Assembly: GCA_964289745.1 (NCBI GenBank)
Contig: CAXYMM010000002.1
Coordinates: 372,001 to 436,000, forward strand
Reading direction: 5' to 3'
Length of the DNA: 64,000 nt
Source: Ekhidna sp964289745
Lineage (GTDB): Bacteria; Bacteroidota; Bacteroidia; Cytophagales; Cyclobacteriaceae
Position 1 is the first letter of the stretch. Every line of letters begins with the position of its first letter. A program made the translations under genes and the position numbers. This document shows positions 17,201 to 23,951 of this stretch, piece by piece. Under the pieces are notes generated by a model. That model made no database searches. It was not told where the DNA came from and saw only the letters and a list, made by a program, of their open reading frames with translations.

Positions 17201-18114
17201 TTACCATAGACATAGCTGACTTGTCACAACTATCTGTTATAGAAAATAGCGTTGATGGAACCGTTATTGTGGAGATAGCGGCGACCGTAACCAATTCGAA
17301 TGACACGCCTGTTTATTCGATTCTGAGTCAAAATCCAGCGGGTGCCATTGGTATAGTGGGAAATAAAATAGTTATTGCCGATTCGAGCGCGTTTGATTAT
17401 GAGACGAATACGGAGATCATAGGTGAAATTCAGGGGACAGTGGGTGGTGTAACGGCTACGGCAATGTTTATGATTTCAATAACAGATGTTGATGAGGAAA
17501 TTAATATTCCAGATGCAAACTTCAAAGCTGCATTACTAAGAATTAATGGCATTGACGCCAATAGAGATCAGAGAATTTCAGTAGCGGAAGCTCAAGCATT
17601 TAAAGGTCAAATTTATATAGATAATCAAGGCATTACAGACGCTACCGGAATTGAATATTTTACAAATATTGTTAGTCTTGGTCTTGGTCTTAACGCCTTA
17701 ACAGCAATAGATGTTTCTCAAAACACAGCACTTAGGACACTTGTATTAGATGTCAACCAATTAACAACACTAGATATTTCTCAAAACACAGCACTTACTT
17801 TTCTAAATTTAAGTGATAACAATTTAACAGCACTGGATGTTTCTAACAATACAGCGCTTACTCGATTCAATGTAAGAAATAATAATTTAACAGCACTAGA
17901 TGTTTCTAAACTCACAGCACTTAGAGATCTTGGCTTAAGTTCTAATGAATTGACAAAGGTTAATCTTGCTAATGGTAATAACAATGCTATTATTAATTTA
18001 AACTTGACATTTAACCCTAATTTAACTTGTATAAAAGTTGATCAAATTCCTGTTCCGTCAAGTGGATGGATGAAAGACGCTGGTGCTAATTATCAAACAA
18101 CGGATTGTAATTAA
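14275..18114 (+). CDS. Large surface lipoprotein with 12 PKD domains, a cadherin-like domain and LRRs
   Basis: From ATG 14275 the protein has 1279 residues. It starts with a short hydrophobic signal and lipobox LLSC (Cys 13), then 12 PKD domains (to about residue 972), each with WDFGDG, a cadherin-like domain (about 975-1072), an EF-hand-like loop (DANRDQRISVAEAQ) and leucine-rich repeats (about 1122-1232). It is a long paralogue of the previous gene, expected on the cell surface for adhesion or polymer binding. The ATG start leaves no basic n-region; an upstream ATT at 14230 would give a good signal peptide (KNLITIRIKSKALLMATLC) matching the paralogue. PKD units 7-12 are near-identical DNA repeats. 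Confidence 0.85.
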   Translation: MATLCAIAVLLSCDKDDITKEPDADPGIPQVVANFTFESGTEGVVTFKNTSENATSYAWDFGDGNKSIRANPIHTFAKDSTYMVRLTATNAGGSDNKTATLIITPKGKSIQVIANFTFRLGAEGAVIFNNTSKNATDYVWDFGDGSKSTEENPTHMYAKDSTYTVKFTATNAGESADTTAIISLDKLSSQLIADFTFKLGTEGAVIFTNTSKNATDYAWDFGDGNKSNAQDTTHIFVENKDYAVKLTATDSAGESADTTKIITITNALPIVAFKFKLIEDPQKLGVTVIFENTSENVTRLEWDFGDGNKSTDENPTHIYTQNGDFDVTLTATNRGGSADTTQTVTIKQKGAGIQVIADFSFTQASGRDIIFTNTSKNATSYTWDFGDGNTSTDASPTHTYTFKGNFDVTLTATNSAGISANTTQTVTIVFLPTSRFRFIQSPGGVVAFQNRSSNASSFEWDFGDGNTSTDPIPTHTYTQNGVFDVTFIAKNSAGESASSTQTVTIVLAPVSDFSFSIASGGVVTFTNTSTNAAGYTWDFGDGNTSTATSPTHTYTQSGDFDVKLTARNSAGGSDVSTQKVAIVLAPVSDFSFSIASGGVVTFTNTSLNATGYTWDFGDGSATSTATSPTHTFTQNGAYDVTLTAGNSAGASVNSTQTVTIVLAPVSDFSFSIASGGVVTFTNTSTNATGYTWDFGDGNTSTATSPTHTYTQSGAYDVTLTATNGAGVSVNSMQRVAIVLAPVSDFSFSIASGGVVTFTNTSTNATGYTWDFGDGSATSTAANPTHTYTQNGAYDVTLTARNSAGGSDVSTQKVAIVLAPVSDFSFSIASGGVVTFTNTSTNATGYTWDFGDGSATSTDASPTHTYTQNGAYDVTLTARNSTGASVNSTQTVTIVLAPVSDFTFSIASGGVVTFTNTSTNATGYTWDFGDGSATSTATSPTHTFTQNGAYDVTLTARNGVGALANTTQTVTISNAFITIDIADLSQLSVIENSVDGTVIVEIAATVTNSNDTPVYSILSQNPAGAIGIVGNKIVIADSSAFDYETNTEIIGEIQGTVGGVTATAMFMISITDVDEEINIPDANFKAALLRINGIDANRDQRISVAEAQAFKGQIYIDNQGITDATGIEYFTNIVSLGLGLNALTAIDVSQNTALRTLVLDVNQLTTLDISQNTALTFLNLSDNNLTALDVSNNTALTRFNVRNNNLTALDVSKLTALRDLGLSSNELTKVNLANGNNNAIINLNLTFNPNLTCIKVDQIPVPSSGWMKDAGANYQTTDCN
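15796..17190 (+). repeat. Six tandem DNA repeats of 231/234 bp inside the PKD gene
   Basis: The block GCCCCCGTTTCTGATTTTA recurs at about 15796, 16027, 16261, 16492, 16726 and 16960. Spacings of 231 or 234 bases reflect a GNTST versus GSATST codon difference. The units code for PKD domains 7-12 and are nearly identical, while domains 1-6 are diverged. Such arrays can expand and shrink by recombination. Confidence 0.9.
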
Positions 18115-18548
18115 AAAAACGGCTAAATGATCCCTTTTGGAGCGAACCATGTAGATGACGTTTGTTTTGAGAAATCGGCGCAGTTTGGTGAGTCATTTTG
18201 CGTTGCGCTGTAGGAGAGTTCGGAGCATAATGGTCAACCATTTTAGATCATTCTAGCTGACTAAACCACTTGGCTTTATTGTTTTTTTTGCCTTTTTGGT
18301 TAGATTTAAAAGGGAATAAGAAAACCACAAACCGTCTGGCGTACAGCATTAAAATGAGTTATAACCAATTTCAAGATGTTTATACCTAGTGAAAACAGAT
18401 AAGTGCGTTGTTTTCTCCAGTCTATCAACTGTTAGGCTTAACCGAATAGGCTTAAACTCACTGTTTAGAGAAACTGTTGGTTTGGGAATTAAGAAAGGTT
18501 AGCCAGTTCATTTGTATGGTTTAATTTTAAGATTTCAATTTACCTCCG
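18115..18548. other. Intergenic region containing the second copy of the duplicated flank
   Basis: 18205-18290 matches 14043-14127. The remaining 250 bases before the next gene show no gene, RNA or clear promoter. Confidence 0.5.
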
Positions 18549-19424
18549 ATGAGAATTAGACAATTGGCTAGTAACTATCATCTTAGCATTCAAGAACTAA
18601 CGGAATATCTTGTTAAGTTGGAAATCCCTAGCCAGTCGCTACACCCAAATGCAAAATTAAATAATGATACTATTGAAAAAATTGTAGCGTATTTCGAGCT
18701 AAAGCCCCTCGATTCAGAAGAAGATTTAAAAAAAGATACAGAATTGGATCAATTAAAGGATGTAGAAAAGAATAAAGAAAAAAAAATAGTTACTATAAAA
18801 GAATCTAAAGTTGTTGAGGAGCATTCATTGATTGAGTCTGGGACAAAAGAAAATGATTTATCAGAAGGTACGCCTGTAGAGGCTACAGATCCGAAAGAAG
18901 ACGGAGTGATCTTATCAGACCAGTTGCTGGAAATCATTGAATCTGAAGAAATACTAACTGATCTACAGAAAATAAAGCTTATTAAAGCACCTAAAAAAGA
19001 ACTAGCAGGGCTTAAAGTGCTAGGTAAAATAGAGATCCCTGAAGACCCTCGACGGAAAAATAAAAAAAAAGAAACGGAATGGAGTGCTGTTGATCCTGAA
19101 CAGAAACAAAAGCTTGAGGAAAAGAAAGAAAACAAAAGGGTAAGAGCAAAAATAAAAAAGGAAGCATACGAAGAGAGGCAAACGAAAAAGGAAAAGGATA
19201 AAGAACGCGCAAGACGCAAGAACCTAAAAAAAGCTTACTACAGGGAGAGGCTATCTAAAAAAAATACCCACTCTGCCCCAACCAAGCAACATAAACCCAA
19301 TAGAAAGGCCTACTTAACTACCGAAGAAGGGGAAACTAAAGAGAAAAGCATTCAACAAAAAAAACAACCAAAGACTGTTTTCGGAAAATTTTGGCAGTGG
19401 TTAAACAGCAGTGGCTATGAATAA
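18549..19424 (+). CDS. Orphan protein resembling the N-terminal region of translation factor IF-2
   Basis: The 291-residue protein starts with a small helical domain (MRIRQLASNYHLSIQELTEY, about 1-50) like the IF2-N module of Bacteroidota InfB. It continues with an acidic, low-complexity linker and the block LAGLKVLGKIEIP (about 156-168), which resembles the 'LkGLKVlGKIel' signature of the InfB linker, then a very basic Lys/Arg helix region. There is no GTPase domain, so it is not IF-2. It may bind RNA or ribosomes (inference). The next gene, a secreted rhodanese, starts 10 bases later and is probably co-transcribed. Confidence 0.65.
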   Translation: MRIRQLASNYHLSIQELTEYLVKLEIPSQSLHPNAKLNNDTIEKIVAYFELKPLDSEEDLKKDTELDQLKDVEKNKEKKIVTIKESKVVEEHSLIESGTKENDLSEGTPVEATDPKEDGVILSDQLLEIIESEEILTDLQKIKLIKAPKKELAGLKVLGKIEIPEDPRRKNKKKETEWSAVDPEQKQKLEEKKENKRVRAKIKKEAYEERQTKKEKDKERARRKNLKKAYYRERLSKKNTHSAPTKQHKPNRKAYLTTEEGETKEKSIQQKKQPKTVFGKFWQWLNSSGYE

Positions 19425-19434
19425 ATTTTAGAAA

Positions 19435-19935
19435 ATGAAAAAGAGAATAGCCCAACTTCTATTTCTACTTATAACCTATCAAATTAATGCACAAGCGGTA
19501 AAAAATAAATCCTACCAATTTATGCTTAGCACTTTGCTTTCCCATTCAGTTCCAGAAGTATCTGTTGATGAGGCAAAAGCTCAACTTGAAAGCATTATTT
19601 GGTTGGATGCCCGTGAGCAAAATGAATATGAGATAAGTAAAATTTCAGGGGCTCTCTGGGTAGGCTATAACCACTTCTCAACGGAAGCGATAAGTAAACT
19701 TCCAAGAGATAAAATGATCGTTGTGTACTGTAGTGTGGGGTATCGAAGCGAGAAAGTAGCTGAAAAGCTTATTGATGCAGGCTATACGAATGTTTCGAAT
19801 TTATATGGGGGCATTTTCGAATGGAAAAATCAGGGAAATCAAGTGGTGGATGACACTAATCAGAATACCGAAAAGGTACACGCTTATGATAGTATATGGG
19901 GTATTTGGTTAAAAAATGGAAAGAAAGTTTATTAA
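19435..19935 (+). CDS. Secreted rhodanese-like domain protein
   Basis: The 166-residue protein has a signal peptide (AQLLFLLITYQINAQA) and then one rhodanese domain (about 40-140) with WLDAREQNEYE and the active-site loop CSVGYRSE, whose Cys can carry a sulfane sulfur. The location is periplasmic or outer-envelope. It follows the IF-2-like gene by 10 bases. The substrate is unknown. Confidence 0.85.
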   Translation: MKKRIAQLLFLLITYQINAQAVKNKSYQFMLSTLLSHSVPEVSVDEAKAQLESIIWLDAREQNEYEISKISGALWVGYNHFSTEAISKLPRDKMIVVYCSVGYRSEKVAEKLIDAGYTNVSNLYGGIFEWKNQGNQVVDDTNQNTEKVHAYDSIWGIWLKNGKKVY

Positions 19936-20336
19936 AGCTTCAAATTAATATCAATCCATAAAAGACTCTTTTGATCTAAAAACAGCGCAGTAAGGTTAGT
20001 TCTAAATTTGTAAGCTTCCTCCAAAATAAAACAATTTAAATATGGAATAATGTTGAACTGTTTTATAATGAGCAAGTCAGGATTTAGTTCAAAACAAATG
20101 ATGAATACCGTCATGGAACTTGAGGGAGGCAAGACATGTTACACTGATTCAGATAAGTCAAGATTTTTTTAGAATCAGATTAAACTTATTTCTCGATGGG
20201 ATGCAGGATTTGTTAAACTTTTCTCTTAAGCTTATTGAATCAACTCATCTTAGCAATATGCCTTAAGTTGATGGCATTAAAGTTAGGAAGGAAAAAATTG
20301 GGGAATCCTGAAGTTTTTCCAAAAGCTCCTCTTCAG
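19936..20336. other. Intergenic region, no gene recognised
   Basis: About 400 AT-rich bases with only short frames on both strands and no recognisable family, promoter pair or hairpin. Confidence 0.45.
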
Positions 20337-20410
20337 TAGCGAGGAGGGGAGTTGAACCCCTGACCTCCGGGTTATGAATCCGACGCTCTAACCAACTGAG
20401 CTACCTCGCC
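20337..20410 (-). tRNA. tRNA-Met (CAT)
   Basis: The minus strand folds as a 74-base tRNA: acceptor GGCGAGG with CCTCGCT, D arm GCTC/GAGC, anticodon loop TTCATAA, T arm AGGGG TTCAACT CCCCT. CAT can be elongator Met, initiator Met or lysidine-Ile; the sequence looks most like elongator Met. CCA is not encoded. Confidence 0.93.
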
Positions 20411-20540
20411 GCATCTCTGCTCAGAAAGTCAGAGAGGTTGACTTCTAAAAAGGATCACTAATTTAAAAAACATTTCTTCTGAAATAGAAACTTGTATAAA
20501 GAGATTTTTTTCTTACCTTATACAAAAATTTACTTAAGGT

Positions 20541-20927
20541 ATGCCTAAGTATCGATATGTAGGTGAGTTCGAGTTCAAGTCATCCAAGAAGATGCTCTAT
20601 CCGTACTTCAGTACTGCGTCTGGCTTATCGCAGTGGTTTGCGGATGATGTTAATATTAACAATGAGGATAAGGTGTATACCTTCTTGTGGGATGGTGATG
20701 AGATAAGAACTAAACTTACTTTAAGCAGATCCAATCATCGTGTGAGGTTTGACGTTTTAGATGAGGAAGATGATGATCCCAATTTTTTTGAGTTTATCAT
20801 AGATATGAATGAACTGACGCAGTCTGTCTATGTGCGTATTACTGACTATTCGGATATGGACGCAGAAGAAGCCTCAGAACTATGGGAGTCCCTAATTTTT
20901 GATTTAAAAGAAATAGTTGGGGGTTAG
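20541..20927 (+). CDS. START-like (SRPBCC) domain protein
   Basis: The 128-residue protein is of the START-like family common in Bacteroidota, related to AHSA1/SRPBCC ligand-binding folds. Visible features are the N-terminal strand YRYVGEFEF, the Trp segment GLSQWFADDV, the strand VYTFLWDGDE and a long C-terminal helix SELWESLIFDLKEIVG. No export signal. The ligand is not known. It appears to be a single gene. Confidence 0.82.
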   Translation: MPKYRYVGEFEFKSSKKMLYPYFSTASGLSQWFADDVNINNEDKVYTFLWDGDEIRTKLTLSRSNHRVRFDVLDEEDDDPNFFEFIIDMNELTQSVYVRITDYSDMDAEEASELWESLIFDLKEIVGG

Positions 20928-21534
20928 TTTCTTTACCATGGAGTCTTAAAAACTTGATTTAAGTCTTATAGTTGACAGATTGTCGAACCCTTTTTAAAGC
21001 TAACCAGCTTAGAATCTTTTAATTTTTGTGCTCAATATTAGATTTGACCTTTTTTGCTAAATAAAAACACAATGTGAAGCAACTATCTTCTAATGATCAG
21101 AGTACAAATACTGCTTCGGGAATTTTTTGATGCAAAAATCAAAGCCTTCAAAATTCAGGTCGTGGAGTGAGAAACATTTCCTTTCTTTTACACAGACTCT
21201 TTAATATCTATGGGGGTAATGCAGTCTTCCTCCAAGGTTATTTTATTGCTTAATCTAAAACTAAAATAATATAGAAAAAATTACCGCTATTAAACCAGAG
21301 ATCGTATGATCGGCTTTTTTAGAAATAAACGAGAGAAAAAGGTGAATAAAACCGTCTAAATGTATTAATCCGTCTTGCTAATTAGTCAAAGCTAATTTCA
21401 CATTTAAGCTGACAAGGACTGAACACATCGTGTCTGACAATGGACTGGAATAGGAAGAAAAATTTATACTTACTACTGCTTTGATTTAGGGGGCTTACAC
21501 GCTCAGTAGAATTAGACGAAAATTCAATATCCTA
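20928..21534. other. Long intergenic region, no gene recognised
   Basis: About 600 bases between the START-like gene and the tRNA-Gly promoter. All frames are broken at short intervals. I saw no tRNA, SRP RNA or repeat. A weak hairpin with a T run lies near 21299-21320. Confidence 0.45.
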
Positions 21535-21564
21535 TTGTTTAATGGTGTACTTCATATAAATTTG
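21535..21564 (+). promoter_or_regulatory. -33/-7 promoter of the tRNA-Gly / tRNA-Leu unit
   Basis: TTG (21535-21537), 19-base spacer, TAAATTTG (21557-21564). The following GCAGTCCTTTT also follows the tRNA-Trp promoter. Confidence 0.75.
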
Positions 21565-21605
21565 CAGTCCTTTTAAAAGGAAGGTAAGCAACGCTTGATA
21601 TATAA

Positions 21606-21678
21606 GCGAGAGTAGCTCAGCTGGTAGAGCACAACCTTGCCAAGGTTGGGGTCGCGGGTTCGAATCCCGTCTCCCGCT
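21606..21678 (+). tRNA. tRNA-Gly (GCC)
   Basis: 73 bases. Acceptor GCGAGAG with CTCCCGC (one A-C mismatch at pair 4-69), D arm GCTC/GAGC, anticodon loop with GCC, T arm CGGG TTCGAAT CCCG. CCA is not encoded. Confidence 0.93.
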
Positions 21679-21696
21679 CAATACAATAGAAGTCAT

Positions 21697-21722
21697 GCCG
21701 CATTCATGCGGCGTCTTTTTTT
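21697..21722 (+). terminator. Rho-independent terminator between tRNA-Gly and tRNA-Leu
   Basis: GCCGCA (21697-21702), 4-base loop, TGCGGC (21707-21712), then GTC and seven T. It may end part of the transcript before tRNA-Leu. Confidence 0.85.
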
Positions 21723-21736
21723 AAATAGAGTTATCT

Positions 21737-21821
21737 GCCTTGGTGGTGGAATTGGTAGACACGCAGGACTTAAAATCCTGTGGGCATTGCGCCCGTGCGG
21801 GTTCAAGTCCCGCCCGAGGTA
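21737..21821 (+). tRNA. tRNA-Leu (TAA)
   Basis: 85 bases with a long variable arm (TGGGCATTGCGCCCGT). Acceptor GCCTTGG with CCGAGGT, anticodon loop CTTAAAA (TAA), T arm GCGGG TTCAAGT CCCGC. The restriction-modification pair begins just beyond it. Confidence 0.93.
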
Positions 21822-21824
21822 CTA

Positions 21825-21866
21825 AACGGGAATAACCTGAATTTTCAGTTTTATTTCCGTTTTTTC
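21825..21866 (+). terminator. Strong terminator after tRNA-Leu
   Basis: AACGGGAATAA (21825-21835) pairs with TTATTTCCGTT (21851-21861, one G-U), the apical part can pair further (CTGAA/TTCAG), and a T run follows. It could also serve the convergent restriction gene. Confidence 0.85.
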
Positions 21867-21871
21867 TTTTT

Positions 21872-22486
21872 TTATGGTTCTATTCCCAAAATCAATAACG
21901 GAACTGGTGGACTGTTTCGACCTTGTCTCATTACGTTGTAAACTTCACCTTCATAGTAAGCGATACCTGAGGACATTTGAGCCTGCATTTTTTTGGTCGG
22001 CAAGATTTCGATTCCAAGGTTTATGACACCACCTGAATAGAATAGCATATGCTTTACAAATAAGTCGTAGGCAACAAATGAATACTTACCAAACTGGACT
22101 TCAACGGCAATTTTGTCTTTCACGAAGTCGGTTTGGTTATAACTGAAAATCGGAGACTCTTCACCGTTGTCAATCAGAAATTGTTTTTGCTTTTTAGTCG
22201 GCATTAAAACACTTTTTTCCATGAGTTCTCTATCAAGTGTGATATAATAGGAGTATCTACTCTCATCCCAACCAAGTTTTTGAAATTGACGATCAAATTC
22301 TTTATTGAGGTCAACTGGGCTGAGGAGTTTGTTTCCCTTCATGGTTTTCTCCTTGCTAACTTTTGTTCTGAATTTGTTAGCGTCTATGTTAGAGATAACC
22401 GATTTAATTTCTTTGTAGAGTTTGTTATGATGAACTATAAAGTATTCTTCTCCATTTAGGTGTGAATAGGTCTGTGATATTTTCAT
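21872..22486 (-). CDS. Type II restriction endonuclease, BglII/BstYI family
   Basis: The 204-residue protein fits the BglII/BstYI family (PF09195). Asp 120, Glu 129 and Gln 131 (in TDFVKDKIAVEVQF) have the same 9 and 2 residue spacing as catalytic Asp84, Glu93 and Gln95 of BglII. The C-terminal block SSGIAYYEGEVYNVMRQGR and the PVPLLILGIEP end also fit. Family members cut AGATCT or RGATCY, so this one probably cuts a GATC-centred palindrome (inference). It lies 32 bases downstream of the methyltransferase on the same strand. There is no separate controller gene. Length is near that of BstYI and BglII. Confidence 0.85.
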   Translation of the reverse strand: MKISQTYSHLNGEEYFIVHHNKLYKEIKSVISNIDANKFRTKVSKEKTMKGNKLLSPVDLNKEFDRQFQKLGWDESRYSYYITLDRELMEKSVLMPTKKQKQFLIDNGEESPIFSYNQTDFVKDKIAVEVQFGKYSFVAYDLFVKHMLFYSGGVINLGIEILPTKKMQAQMSSGIAYYEGEVYNVMRQGRNSPPVPLLILGIEP

Positions 22487-22518
22487 TAATGCTTGCCGTT
22501 ACCGTTGAACAACGAGTT

Positions 22519-23451
22519 TTACTGCCATTCATTTGGCATTTTTGCGATTTTATCGTTTGCCTTAGGTTTATGAATTGGTTTATTAATTGGTCGTAATTTC
22601 AATGTCCCTACTTTCAGGTCATTTATTCTTTGTTTAGCTGTCGCAACATATTTTGCTTCACGTTCAATTCCAATTGAATTACGGTCATTTTTCAAAGAGG
22701 CAAGCATGGTAGAACCTACACCCGCATATGGATCAAGCACCCAACTACTCTTATCAGTCAAAACTAAAATGCATCTTTCTATAAGCTCTACGGGGTACTG
22801 ACAAGGGTGTTCTGTTTTTTCAGGGTGGTTAGATTTTACGTTCGGAATGTCCCAAAGTCCTTTTTCCCAATCTTTTATTACAATTTCCCAAATGTCTGAA
22901 GGGTTTTTTCCTTTCGGATTTCCTGATAGCTTTCCTTTGTTTGGCCCTTTAAAGTGTCTTTTGCCTGGATACTTTGCAGGAACTCTTACGTTATCAAGGT
23001 TGAATATGTAGTCATCCGTTTTTGAGAACCACAGAATAGTTTCATAACGTCCTGAAAATCTATTGGACGCATGAAGTCCATGACCAAAATGCCAAACAAT
23101 CCTGTTTCGCAACTTCATTCCATACTTCTTGAAGATTTGGTAATAAAAAATGTCGAGCGGAAAAATCTCACCCTTGTCAACATAATTTCCTACCTGCCAA
23201 CAGATACTTCCTTTTTCAGATGTAACTCGAACAAGTTCTTCAATTACAGCTTCCTGTTCTTCAAGATACTTCTCTATGGATTTTTTTGTCTCGTACTCCT
23301 TACCAACATTGTATGGAGGTGAAGTAATTACAAGGTCGAATTTGCCTTCTGCAAATGTTTTTAGGGTCTTAAAGGTTTCACCCTTAATCATTTGTGATTC
23401 AGACTTATACAGTTCGTTTATTATATCTTCAATTGGTTCTTCTACCTTCAT
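22519..23451 (-). CDS. Type II DNA methyltransferase, beta class, probably N4-cytosine
   Basis: The 310-residue enzyme has motif IV TSPPYNVG at about 43-50 ahead of motif I DPYAGVGSTML near 238, the beta-class order. Ser in the SPPY motif is typical of N4-cytosine enzymes, as in M.BglII, and fits the adjacent BglII-like nuclease, which it should protect against. The gene order M then R, with a 32-base gap, means protection is made first. No regulator is seen. Specificity cannot be read from the sequence. Confidence 0.88.
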   Translation of the reverse strand: MKVEEPIEDIINELYKSESQMIKGETFKTLKTFAEGKFDLVITSPPYNVGKEYETKKSIEKYLEEQEAVIEELVRVTSEKGSICWQVGNYVDKGEIFPLDIFYYQIFKKYGMKLRNRIVWHFGHGLHASNRFSGRYETILWFSKTDDYIFNLDNVRVPAKYPGKRHFKGPNKGKLSGNPKGKNPSDIWEIVIKDWEKGLWDIPNVKSNHPEKTEHPCQYPVELIERCILVLTDKSSWVLDPYAGVGSTMLASLKNDRNSIGIEREAKYVATAKQRINDLKVGTLKLRPINKPIHKPKANDKIAKMPNEWQ

Positions 23452-23699
23452 TGTGTCGAAATCTTTTTGCTTATAAACTTACTCAATGTTCAGACCAATA
23501 AAAAGGTCGGTTAGTCCACGTTATCAAGACGTGATTTTGTCTTTTTTCAAATGGGGTACACAAAAGTATTTTCGACAAAGTTTGACAGACCATTGGCTTG
23601 CTTGATCTAGACATTTTCAGGTAAAACGGAAACATACCCGAGGTAGAGTTAGTAAACAAGAGATTAAAATGTTCTTGAAGGTGAATTGATAATGCAGAA

Positions 23700-23951
23700 G
23701 TGCTATACAGCAATAGAAATCACATTTCTTTAGGTAAGAGGATAGAGTTAGAACATAAAAAAATCAATGCCTCTAGAGGACAACGAAAAGCAGAAAAGAT
23801 TTTCTATATTCAGAAAGTCGATAATACGGATAAACGACTTAAGGGATTTATGCAGTCGTCCGATGGCATAATTTCAAAATACATCTAGAACTACCTCAAT
23901 TGGTTCTTGCTGAAGAAAAAAATTAAGAATATTTTGATGTTCTTTTCCTAA
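23700..23951 (+). pseudogene. IS1595-family (ISXO2-like) transposase, C-terminal remnant
   Basis: Reading from 23700 gives INASRGQRKAEKIFYIQ, then DNTDKRLKGFMQSSDGIISKYI, an in-frame TAG, then NYLNWFLLKKKIKN and TAA at 23949-23951. This is the C-terminal pattern of IS1595-type transposases (SKGQR..., HKRLKGWM-RFNGVATKYL-NYL-WF). The N-terminal two thirds and the inverted repeats are not visible. The remnant ends on the mutS stop (shared CTAA) and lies next to the methyltransferase gene. Confidence 0.75.

Noticed and set aside
20928..21534. A stable RNA such as SRP RNA in the long spacer before tRNA-Gly
   Set aside because: No recognisable conserved core or promoter for it was seen.
21872..23451. 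Avoidance of AGATCT in the window as support for the nuclease specificity
   Set aside because: AGATCT is found at several places, and a full count against expectation was not done by hand.
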